A stretch of DNA of 5,712 bases from Thiotrichaceae bacterium (GTDB lineage: Bacteria > Pseudomonadota > Gammaproteobacteria > Thiotrichales > Thiotrichaceae). How positions within the stretch are numbered: position 1 is the stretch's first letter; every line of letters starts with the position of its first letter. Position numbers and translations under genes: made by a program. The stretch is from assembly GCA_027008885.1 (NCBI GenBank), contig JALVDQ010000017.1, positions 1 through 5,712 on the forward strand, in the 5' to 3' direction. A model generated the notes under the pieces. It was not told the DNA's origin, searched no databases, and saw only the letters and a list, made by a program, of their open reading frames with translations. Shown here in pieces: positions 1 through 5,664 of this stretch.

Positions 1-99
1 ATTTCCTTCAATTGACACAAGGGAGCTCTTAACTACTTGATTTTTCGTTGCCTGCTGGGGTAAGAAAGTTTTGATGGGGCTTATTACTTTTTTATTTTC

Positions 100-342
100 A
101 TGGGGTTATATGCAGCGCAATTGGCTCAAATATGGATTGCTATTTCGGTTTATGTACTAATTGCTATCATTAAAAAGCGTCTAAAGTTAGAATCTAGACT
201 TTACACAATATTACAGATTTTAAGCCTCAGTCTTTTTGAGAAAACACCATTAGATCAACTACTTACAAATTTGGAAAACAAAACTGAGGATGACAATAAC
301 CCTAAGCAATTGAATTTATTCGATTTAACGTTGGGACGCTAG
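100..342 (+). pseudogene. 3' remnant of an IS4-type transposase
   Basis: This 80-codon open stretch resembles the extreme C-terminus of DDE transposases of the IS4 group: QIWIAISVYVLIAIIKKRL (residues 10-28), then LYTILQILSLSLFEKTPLDQL (about 35-55), and a QLNLFDLTLG ending. Intact family members run to several hundred residues. The part that carries the catalytic Asp/Asp/Glu residues is absent. The same frame has stop codons at 13-15 and 61-63, so it does not continue upstream; the ATG at 100 is just an internal methionine and has no convincing ribosome binding site. Convincing similarity starts near base 124. It cannot encode an active transposase and is best read as debris of an insertion sequence whose left part is lost, frameshifted or outside the window. 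The family call comes from remembered sequence patterns, not a search. Whether the short product is expressed cannot be told. Confidence 0.75.
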
Positions 343-355
343 TGATATTTTTGTA

Positions 356-416
356 ATTGCACTTGTAACCTGTGTTGAGGAACGAAACACAGGAGCACAG
401 GTTAACAATGTGCAAT
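356..416. repeat. Long imperfect palindrome (strong stem-loop)
   Basis: The left arm, bases 356-374 (ATTGCACTTGTAACCTGTG), pairs along its whole length with bases 396-416, leaving only A405 and T409 unpaired, for 19 Watson-Crick pairs. T375-G395 (wobble) and T376-A394 extend it to 21. The apical loop is 377-393. An alternative 8-bp hairpin, CCTGTGTT (369-376) with AACACAGG (386-393), is mutually exclusive with the long stem because CACAGG occurs twice (388-393 and 396-401). Neither strand has a T-run after the stem, so it is not a standard terminator. It starts 13 bases after the transposase stop. It could be an insertion-sequence end structure, a dispersed palindromic repeat, or an RNA leader element of ilvE; the sequence does not decide. 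Confidence 0.65.
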
Positions 417-496
417 CCCGCATTCGTATACTCACTCAACGCGCAGGCTACATGCTTGCCCCGTATTCCGCAGGGCTTCATAGTTGACTACGTTGC

Positions 497-517
497 TGTC
501 TTCTGTCCTCAGTCCTC
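497..517. repeat. Three imperfect 7-bp tandem units
   Basis: TGTCTTC, TGTCCTC and AGTCCTC follow one another without a gap, and a further TGTCCT lies at 561-566. Each unit differs from the next by one base. They form the start of the pyrimidine-rich part of the ilvE leader. Short units with this few copies can arise by chance in biased sequence, so no function is assigned. Confidence 0.35.
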
Positions 518-630
518 TGATACCTGTACATACCCATCCCCCCACTTTTTTATATATTTTTGTCCTGCGGGTTTTGATAATTCTGGATGGTGGTATATCC
601 TTAGCGACTGCTTTTTGTGTATATAAAATT

Positions 631-636
631 AAGGGA
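631..636 (+). promoter_or_regulatory. Ribosome binding site of ilvE
   Basis: AAGGGA lies 6 bases before the ATG at 643 and 9 bases before the ATG at 646. It is the only purine-rich SD-like site close to the conserved start of IlvE. It supports starting the protein here rather than at the in-frame codon at 484, which would add 53 residues with no family resemblance. Confidence 0.6.
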
Positions 637-642
637 TATAGC

Positions 643-1569
643 ATGATGTCGATGTCTGACCGCGATGGTCTAATCTGGTTTGATGGTGAAATGGTTGAAT
701 GGCGTGAAGCCAGGGTACATGTGTTAACGCATACACTGCATTATGGCATGGGTGTATTTGAAGGCGTGCGTGCGTATAAAACAGATCAGGGGGCCGCGAT
801 TTTTCGCCTGAAAGAACATACCGACAGACTTTTCAATTCAGCGAAAATCATGAATATGCCAATGCCTTTTTCTGAGGAAGAAATCACACAGGCGCAAATT
901 GATTCAGTCCGTGAAAATAATCTTGATTCTGCTTATCTTCGCCCCATGTGCTTTTATGGTTCGGAAGGTATGGGTCTGCGCGCTGATAATCTTAAAGTTC
1001 ACGCAATCGTTGCAGCCTGGGAATGGGGAGCTTACTTGGGTGCGGATAATATGGAAAAAGGTATTCGCATCAAAACTTCTTCCTTTACCCGTCACCATGT
1101 CAATATCAGCATGTGCAAGGCAAAGGCAAACGGACATTACATTAATTCTATGCTAGCCTTGCAGGAAGCGATTACCGATGGTTATGATGAAGCATTATTG
1201 CTGGACGTTGAAGGTTTTGTTGCCGAAGGAAGCGGTGAAAATATCTTTATTGTAAAAGACGGGGTCATTTACACGCCTGATCTGACATCAGCCTTAAACG
1301 GCATTACCCGAAATACCATTATGGCGCTGGCAAGCGATCTTGGCTATGAAATCATAGAAAAGCGCATTACCCGTGATGAAGTATATATTGCTGATGAAGC
1401 CTTTTTTAGCGGAACCGCAGCAGAAGTCACTCCAATTCGGGAGCTGGATAACCGCCCCATTGGTCCAGGAACAAGAGGACCGATAACAGAGAAGCTACAA
1501 GCGCTTTACTTTGATATTGTTCATGGTCGTGTTGAAAAATATAAAGACTGGCTAACCCCTGTAAAATAG
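643..1569 (+). CDS. ilvE: Branched-chain amino-acid aminotransferase (IlvE)
   Basis: A cytoplasmic PLP enzyme of fold type IV. It carries out the last step of isoleucine, leucine and valine synthesis (and the first of their breakdown), moving an amino group between glutamate and the branched 2-oxo acids. The protein is 308 residues, the usual size. Visible landmarks are HTLHYGMGVFEGVRAY (30-45), AYLRP (97-101), the PLP-binding Lys161 in AKANGHY, Glu195 of AEGSGENIF, expected to contact the PLP ring nitrogen, the phosphate-binding GITR (220-223), and FSGTAAEVTPI (255-265). The C-terminus KDWL also matches the family. The start is ATG 643 or 646 (MMSMSD or MSMSD); both sit well behind AAGGGA, and relatives often begin MSM, so 646 is equally likely. 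The frame stays open upstream to 484, but that extension is unlike the family. The zinc-finger gene follows after 47 bases, probably in the same transcript. Leucine-type class IV enzymes are close, but D-amino-acid transaminase or aminodeoxychorismate lyase fit less well. Confidence 0.95.
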   Translation: MMSMSDRDGLIWFDGEMVEWREARVHVLTHTLHYGMGVFEGVRAYKTDQGAAIFRLKEHTDRLFNSAKIMNMPMPFSEEEITQAQIDSVRENNLDSAYLRPMCFYGSEGMGLRADNLKVHAIVAAWEWGAYLGADNMEKGIRIKTSSFTRHHVNISMCKAKANGHYINSMLALQEAITDGYDEALLLDVEGFVAEGSGENIFIVKDGVIYTPDLTSALNGITRNTIMALASDLGYEIIEKRITRDEVYIADEAFFSGTAAEVTPIRELDNRPIGPGTRGPITEKLQALYFDIVHGRVEKYKDWLTPVK

Positions 1570-1616
1570 AGGGATTTAAGTGTTCCGCACACCACAATAA
1601 TCACAAGGAAAATACT

Positions 1617-1832
1617 ATGACAGAGGAAATTTCAGATAAAGTAGCAGACTATAAAAAACTGAATATAACCAATGAGGTCACGATAACTCGCAAAGACCTT
1701 CCGCTGCACTGCCCAACGAATGTTTCTGCGCTTTGGTGTTCACATCCCAAGGTTTTTCTTGCGATTGAAAACTCCAAAACCGGCACCGCGCGTTGCCCCT
1801 ATTGTGGAACACTGTATCGTTTAAAAGATTAA
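1617..1832 (+). CDS. Small CHCC zinc-finger domain protein
   Basis: A 71-residue protein of the zf-CHCC family, related to the C-terminal zinc-binding domain of mitochondrial complex I subunit NDUFS6. Likely zinc ligands are Cys32 (LHCP), His43 (SHPKVF), Cys60 and Cys63 (RCPYCGTLYRL). The 11-residue spacing from Cys32 to His43 fits bacterial members as I remember them. Cys41, two residues before His43, is an extra cysteine and could compete as a ligand. There is no signal peptide or membrane segment, so it should be cytoplasmic. AAGGAA (1605-1610) lies 6 bases before the ATG, a good ribosome binding site. The family is commonly found just after ilvE in betaproteobacteria, and this order suggests co-transcription. 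Its biochemical role in bacteria is not established; a link to complex I is only by homology. Recognition of the family is firm, function is open. Confidence 0.88.
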   Translation: MTEEISDKVADYKKLNITNEVTITRKDLPLHCPTNVSALWCSHPKVFLAIENSKTGTARCPYCGTLYRLKD

Positions 1833-1838
1833 TTTAAC

Positions 1839-1864
1839 TAGCCATCATGTGCTGCTCCTGGCTA
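1839..1864 (+). other. Short inverted repeat in the gap before the acyltransferase gene
   Basis: TAGCCA (1839-1844) and TGGCTA (1859-1864) form a 6-bp stem with a 14-base loop, just after the stop of the zinc-finger gene. No T-run follows, so it is at most a weak processing or pausing site between the ilvE pair and the LPS genes. It may be chance. Confidence 0.25.
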
Positions 1865-1894
1865 TCCAATATCCCAAGTCAGTAATACTCTAAA

Positions 1895-2881
1895 GTGCCA
1901 TTAAAGTATTTCTATCCCCGCTATTGGCCGACGTGGTTCGGTATTGGTCTATTGCGTTTGCTTATTTTATTGCCCTGGCGCTGGCAAATGAAACTTGGCG
2001 AAATGCTGGGCAGATTGCTTTACCCCCTGCTGGCGGCACGGCGAAAAGTCAGCTGCATCAATTTGAGCATTGCTTTTCCTGATCTCGACGATAAGCAACT
2101 TGCAGAGTTAAATAAAAAGCATTTTATTTCCATGGGTCAGGCTTTGTTTGAAGCGGCTCTTGGCTGGTGGGGATCTGAAAAACAAATTAAACGCCTGACT
2201 CATATCGAAGGTCATGAGTATCTGCAGCAGGCAAAAAACAGCCCCAGAGTCCTGCTGCTGGGATCGCACTTTGCGCCACTTGAAATCGGCGGCAGAATCA
2301 TTGCCCAGCACATGCCACTACATGCCGTTTACCGCCCCCATCAGAATGAGCTTATTGAATATCTGGTCGCCAAGCAGCGCACTAAAAACTGCGGCAAGGC
2401 AATCCCCAAGACCAATATTCGTGAATTAATAAAAAGCATCAAGTCCGGATTTCCATCATGGTATGCGACGGATCAAAACTATCGCCTGAAAGGGAGTATT
2501 CTGGTGCCGTTTTTTGGTATCGAGGCACCTACAAATCCGGGGACTTCACGCCTGGCAAAAATGACAAAGGCGTTAGTCATCCCCTGCATTGCGGTGCGTC
2601 TGCTGGACAGGGAGGATTCCCGAGAAGGTTATTTGCTGCGCTTTTACCCGCCACTTGATGATTTTCCTGGTGACGATATTTTACAGGATAGCAGACGCTT
2701 GAATCAGATTATTGAAACCCAAATCAGGGAATTTCCCGAGCAGTACCTGTGGACACATAAACGCTACAAGTATTACAAAGAAGAAAACAGGGATTTTTAT
2801 GCGGAGTTCCCGGACAACCTGGACAATACCGATAATTTAGGCAGTGATAATTTAAACAAAAGCGGAAAGAGCTGCAAATGA
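1895..2881 (+). CDS. LpxL/HtrB-family lipid A acyltransferase
   Basis: A 328-residue inner-membrane acyltransferase of the lysophospholipid acyltransferase superfamily, LpxL/LpxM branch. It should transfer a secondary acyl chain from acyl-ACP to a lipid A precursor on the cytoplasmic face. A hydrophobic N-terminal anchor (about 13-27, FGIGLLRLLILLPW) is followed by the catalytic HX4E motif His125-Glu130 in GSHFAPLE, YRPHQN (146-151), the ATDQNYRLKGS segment (191-201), PFFG (205-208), and WTHKRYK (286-292), all typical of the family. The start is GTG: a TAA lies 12 bases upstream in frame, so no earlier start exists, and the next ATG (residue 32) would cut off the conserved RYWPTWFG region. 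No clear ribosome binding site precedes it. The tail after about residue 306 is a hydrophilic Asp/Asn run with DNL three times, unlike the family core. The stop overlaps the lptF start. LpxL, LpxM or LpxP specificity cannot be told apart here. Confidence 0.9.
   Translation: MPLKYFYPRYWPTWFGIGLLRLLILLPWRWQMKLGEMLGRLLYPLLAARRKVSCINLSIAFPDLDDKQLAELNKKHFISMGQALFEAALGWWGSEKQIKRLTHIEGHEYLQQAKNSPRVLLLGSHFAPLEIGGRIIAQHMPLHAVYRPHQNELIEYLVAKQRTKNCGKAIPKTNIRELIKSIKSGFPSWYATDQNYRLKGSILVPFFGIEAPTNPGTSRLAKMTKALVIPCIAVRLLDREDSREGYLLRFYPPLDDFPGDDILQDSRRLNQIIETQIREFPEQYLWTHKRYKYYKEENRDFYAEFPDNLDNTDNLGSDNLNKSGKSCK
2831..2854 (+). repeat. 9-bp in-frame direct repeat in the acyltransferase tail
   Basis: GATAATTTA occurs at 2831-2839 and again at 2846-2854, a 15-base (five-codon) period, encoding DNL both times. 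A third DNL at residues 307-309 is coded with different bases (GACAACCTG). The repeat makes up part of the low-complexity C-terminus of the acyltransferase and lies just before the lptF ribosome binding region. Confidence 0.55.
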
Positions 2882-3996
2882 TTATCCGGCGATATTTGGT
2901 AAAAGAGATCATGAGCTCTTTTTTTGCAACCCTGTTTGTACTGTTGCTGATTATTATTGGCAATACCTTTGTGCGCCTGCTGGGTTCGGTCAGCGCTGGG
3001 GGCTTGCCCGTTGATGCGCTGGGAAAGCTGCTGATGCTTGGCTCTGTCAACGCCGCTATTAAGCTCATCCCCATTGCTTTATTAATTGGCATGATGCTCG
3101 CTTTTGGGCGCCTTTATCGTGATCACGAAATTATTGCAATGCACGCTTCCGGTATCGGTCCGAAAGAATTTTACAAGGGTATTTTTCTGTTTGTTGGTCC
3201 TTTGACTTTAGTCATTGCCGGACTGATCCTGTTTGTTATCCCGATGCTTGAACAGGCGCATCAGGATATTAAAGATGAAATAAAACAACGTCCTGAGGCT
3301 GCGGGCATCCCTGTGGGGGAATTTATGCATGCCAGCGCAGGCAATAAACGCATCACGCTGTTTGTTGAAGACATTGACAAGGAGAATGTGGTTATGCAGC
3401 GATTCTTTCTGCATGTCTCTGAAAACAATGACAAACAGACAACAGCCAAAGAAAAATACTCAGGCAAAAAACTGAATAATACGGAAGTCATTCTTTCTGC
3501 CAAAAAAGCACTGCTTTATATTGATCCAAACACAGGCAGCAGAATATTTAAAATAGAAAACGGCAGTCGTTATGACAATGACCGAAATACAGGAGAATTT
3601 ACCATTTTCAAATTTGAGGAGCATGGTATACATATTCCTGCCCTGAAAGTAGTGGATTCCAAAAACCTGGAAGCCGAATCATTTAGCCGTTTGCTTAAAA
3701 ACAAGGATCTCAGGAGCCAGGCTGAAATACACTGGCGTCTGGCATTAATTTTTTCAGCACCTGTTATGGCATTACTTGCCTTTCCCCTGAGTTACACAAC
3801 ACCTCGCCAGGGGCGTTTTGGCAAACTCGCTTTGGGCATACTCCTGTATGCAGTTTATGCCGAGCTGATCGTAACTGGTCAATCCATGATTGAAGATGGA
3901 AAAATCCCGCCCTGGCTTGGTCTTTGGTGGATACACCTGGCTTTTATCCTGCTGGCTTTGTGGCTGGTGAAAAAACAGTATGGAAGTGCAGGATGA
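2878..3996 (+). CDS. lptF: LPS export permease LptF
   Basis: One of the two membrane subunits of the LptB2FG ABC transporter, which pulls lipopolysaccharide out of the inner membrane and passes it to LptC and the periplasmic bridge. The protein has 372 residues, near the usual size. It starts MIIRRYLVKEI, typical of LptF. Six membrane segments are visible at about 13-34, 52-78, 101-124, 284-305, 314-334 and 345-364. The large periplasmic beta-jellyroll domain lies between segments 3 and 4 (about 125-282). RDHEIIAMHASGI (81-93) is the cytoplasmic coupling-helix region that contacts the ATPase LptB, with Glu84. AEIHWRLA (282-289) starts the second membrane half as in relatives. The ATG overlaps the acyltransferase stop as ATGA, and AAGAG (2867-2871) sits 6 bases upstream. 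A Lys/Asn-rich stretch at 181-202 looks like an enlarged loop in the jellyroll. lptG follows with another ATGA overlap. LptB is not in the window. Confidence 0.95.
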   Translation: MIIRRYLVKEIMSSFFATLFVLLLIIIGNTFVRLLGSVSAGGLPVDALGKLLMLGSVNAAIKLIPIALLIGMMLAFGRLYRDHEIIAMHASGIGPKEFYKGIFLFVGPLTLVIAGLILFVIPMLEQAHQDIKDEIKQRPEAAGIPVGEFMHASAGNKRITLFVEDIDKENVVMQRFFLHVSENNDKQTTAKEKYSGKKLNNTEVILSAKKALLYIDPNTGSRIFKIENGSRYDNDRNTGEFTIFKFEEHGIHIPALKVVDSKNLEAESFSRLLKNKDLRSQAEIHWRLALIFSAPVMALLAFPLSYTTPRQGRFGKLALGILLYAVYAELIVTGQSMIEDGKIPPWLGLWWIHLAFILLALWLVKKQYGSAG

Positions 3997-5060
3997 TAAA
4001 AATACTCGACCGCTATCTCTGGACTGCAACACTGCAAGGTCTGCTGATCGCCTGGATTGCACTCGTCAGTCTTGACCTGTTTTTTGCGTTTATCAATGAG
4101 TCCTCCAAAACCAATGCGCTGTACAGCAATTTTCAGGCATTTATTTACCTGATTTATACGCTGCCAGGCAGGTTTTACGAGTTTTTTCCTACGGCAACCC
4201 TGATTGGCGCATTACTCGGTCTTGGCAATTTGGCTGCAAATTCAGAATTTACCGCCATGCGAGCGGCGGGAATATCAATTCGCCAGATTGTTTTTTCAGT
4301 GCTGAAACTGGGGTTTTTATTAGCAGTTGCCATGTTTCTTGTGGGCGAATACCTCGTTCCTGTTACAGATTTGCAGGCACGAAACTTTAAGGCACACTTA
4401 AAAAATAAAAACATTGTGCTGGTAGGTGGCGCAGGTTTGTGGGTAAAGGAGAAAAACAATATTCTTCATATTGGCAAGGTTATCAGCAAAGAGCGTTTAA
4501 GCGATATTTCAATCTATACCTTTAAACCGGATCACACAGGTCTGGAATCGCTAACAACAAGCAGTGACGCGATAGCCGCCAAAAATGGCTGGAACCTGAA
4601 GAATGTCGAAACGGCTAAATTTGAAGAACGCCAGGTAATCAAACAAAGAAAGCAGGAAATATACAAGGCAGGTTTTCTTAACCCGCAGATTCTGGATGTG
4701 GCGACGGCAGAACCGGATCAGCTTTCAAGTAGTGCGCTTGCAAAAATCATTGATCATCAAAAAAGCAATCAACTAAAAACTGACAAACTTGAGCTAATTT
4801 ACTGGAAGCGTTATTCGGTACCACTTTCGGCACTGGTTATGTTGATTCTGGCAATGCCCTTTCTGTTTGGCTCAAATCGGGGTGGAGGCGCCGGACAGCG
4901 GGTATTTATCGGGATTGTTGTAGGCATAGTTTTTTACCTGATTAATCGCTCTGCAAATGAACTGGGTATCGTTTATGGCTTCTCTGCCCTGTTAAGTGCT
5001 TTTATGCCCTCTGTGTTTTTTCTGGTTGTGGGGCTTTTTGCCTTAAGTCGTATCAGATAA
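3993..5060 (+). CDS. lptG: LPS export permease LptG
   Basis: The partner permease of LptF in LptB2FG, 355 residues from the start chosen here. It begins MIKILDRYLWTATLQG, the normal LptG opening. The start at 3993 overlaps the lptF stop as ATGA and is preceded by GGAAG; an in-frame codon at 3924 would add 23 residues unlike the family and lie deep inside lptF, so it is rejected. Membrane segments fall at about 14-36, 62-82, 100-124, 272-293, 302-321 and 331-351, with the periplasmic beta-jellyroll between segments 3 and 4 (about 125-268). NSEFTAMRAAGIS (83-95), with Glu85, is the coupling-helix region facing LptB. The sequence KLELIYWKRYSVPLSALVM (265-283) and the following AMPFLFG are characteristic. 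It ends the coupled acyltransferase-lptF-lptG set. Relatedness to LptF (same family) makes misnaming possible, but gene order and the N-terminus favour LptG. Confidence 0.95.
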   Translation: MIKILDRYLWTATLQGLLIAWIALVSLDLFFAFINESSKTNALYSNFQAFIYLIYTLPGRFYEFFPTATLIGALLGLGNLAANSEFTAMRAAGISIRQIVFSVLKLGFLLAVAMFLVGEYLVPVTDLQARNFKAHLKNKNIVLVGGAGLWVKEKNNILHIGKVISKERLSDISIYTFKPDHTGLESLTTSSDAIAAKNGWNLKNVETAKFEERQVIKQRKQEIYKAGFLNPQILDVATAEPDQLSSSALAKIIDHQKSNQLKTDKLELIYWKRYSVPLSALVMLILAMPFLFGSNRGGGAGQRVFIGIVVGIVFYLINRSANELGIVYGFSALLSAFMPSVFFLVVGLFALSRIR

Positions 5061-5094
5061 TCCTGAATCTGAGCTACCTCATAAAACTCAGGAT
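5060..5094 (+). terminator. Weak hairpin after lptG, possible terminator
   Basis: ATCCTGA (5060-5066) pairs with TCAGGAT (5088-5094). Inside the 21-base loop, TGAG (5070-5073) can pair with CTCA (5078-5081). The stem starts at the last base of the lptG stop. No T-run follows (AATATATTGG), so it is not a classical intrinsic terminator; it may slow or end transcription only partly, or protect the 3' end of the lptFG message. It marks the likely end of the LPS transcript. Confidence 0.35.
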
Positions 5095-5135
5095 AATATA
5101 TTGGCGAAGTAAAAACTTTATGATAGCTTGGTCAG

Positions 5136-5645
5136 ATGGAATCCACTAATCTACAACGGCGAGCCTTTCTTCGCGGCAAAAGTCCGAGACTTAAGCCAAA
5201 TGCAATACATCCCCCCTGGTCTCTGGAAGCATCTGCCTTTATTGAAAAATGTACGCGCTGTGATGAGTGCATCAGCGCCTGCCCTGAAAAAATCCTGAAA
5301 AAAGGAGATGGCGGTTATCCAGAAGTAAACTTTATTGCTGGCGAATGCACATTTTGCGCAAAATGTGTCGAAGCCTGTGACTCAGGTGCTTTCAAAAAAA
5401 TGGCAACGAAAGGGGATGATCTGAAACCTGAAGATGCCTGGAATTTAAATATTACCTTCAAGGAAAACTGTCTTTCGCTGAATGCAGTTATCTGTCGTGC
5501 ATGTGGCGATCATTGTGATGAACAGGCGATCCAGTTTAAATTAAAACTTGGCGGAATTTCAGAACCTCAGGTTGACCATGAGGAATGCACTGGCTGCGGC
5601 GCCTGTGTTTCTGTCTGCCCTGTTCACGCGGTAAAAATAAGCTGA
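5136..5645 (+). CDS. napF: Ferredoxin-type protein NapF
   Basis: A 169-residue cytoplasmic polyferredoxin matching NapF, the accessory iron-sulfur protein thought to help mature or load the periplasmic nitrate reductase NapA before export. The N-terminus LQRRAFLRGK (6-15) and HPPWSLE (25-31) match E. coli NapF as remembered. Cysteine sets are C39/42/45/49 (CTRCDECISACP), C71/74/77/81 (CTFCAKCVEAC), an irregular third set C112, C120, C123, C127 (CRACGDHC), and C151/154/157/161 (CTGCGACVSVCP): 16 cysteines, enough for up to four 4Fe-4S clusters. The RR near the start resembles a Tat motif, but no hydrophobic segment follows, so it should stay in the cytoplasm. The ATG at 5136 keeps the whole conserved N-terminus; its ribosome binding site is poor. 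It lies 75 bases after lptG, behind a hairpin, and no napD, A, B, C, G or H is visible. A general 4Fe-4S protein with a different partner is the alternative. Confidence 0.88.
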   Translation: MESTNLQRRAFLRGKSPRLKPNAIHPPWSLEASAFIEKCTRCDECISACPEKILKKGDGGYPEVNFIAGECTFCAKCVEACDSGAFKKMATKGDDLKPEDAWNLNITFKENCLSLNAVICRACGDHCDEQAIQFKLKLGGISEPQVDHEECTGCGACVSVCPVHAVKIS

Positions 5646-5664
5646 ATCGACCAAGATCATGCAA

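Larger units (their letters stand above)
343..642. other. Gene-free region between transposase remnant and ilvE
   Basis: About 300 bases with no convincing gene. The left third holds the palindrome at 356-416. From about 497 to 570 the + strand is rich in pyrimidines and includes a C6 run (538-543) and a T6 run (546-551). Two open frames cross the region, one on + from 372 (or 408) to 626 and one on - from 644 to 432. Both have unusual composition, no good ribosome binding site and overlap each other, so neither is called. The ilvE promoter should lie here or in the remnant. An extended -10-like TG-N-TATATC occurs at 591-599, but no -35 sits at a proper distance, so no promoter is annotated. 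The stretch probably combines insertion-sequence flank with the original ilvE leader. Confidence 0.5.

Noticed and set aside
343..430. Palindrome as an intrinsic terminator of the transposase gene
   Set aside because: No T-run follows the stem on either strand.
574..599. ilvE promoter from TTGATA (574-579) and TATATC (594-599)
   Set aside because: The spacer is only 14 bases, too short for a normal sigma-70 promoter; the extended -10 alone is weak evidence.
372..626. Open frame on + (GTG at 372 or ATG at 408), Cys/Pro-rich, up to 84 residues
   Set aside because: No family resemblance, no ribosome binding site, its GTG start lies inside the palindrome, and a second open frame overlaps it on the other strand.
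484..642. N-terminal extension of IlvE by 53 residues
   Set aside because: The extension has no resemblance to the family and no ribosome binding site; a good AAGGGA precedes 643.
432..644. Open frame on -, 70 residues, ending ALRNTGQACSLRVE
   Set aside because: Its start overlaps the ilvE start, composition is odd and no domain is recognisable. The ending might belong to a repeated sequence, but I cannot confirm that without a search.
2724..3092. 122-residue open frame on - across the acyltransferase-lptF junction
   Set aside because: It runs antisense to two firmly identified genes and shows no domain, so it is a shadow frame.
3924..3992. Longer LptG starting inside lptF
   Set aside because: Adds 23 residues unlike LptG; the ATGA overlap at 3993 gives the conserved MIKILDRYLW start.
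5101..5124. napF promoter from TTGGCG (5101-5106) and TATGAT (5119-5124), or an FNR site
   Set aside because: The spacer is 12 bases, and no TTGAT-N4-ATCAA-like sequence is present in the gap.
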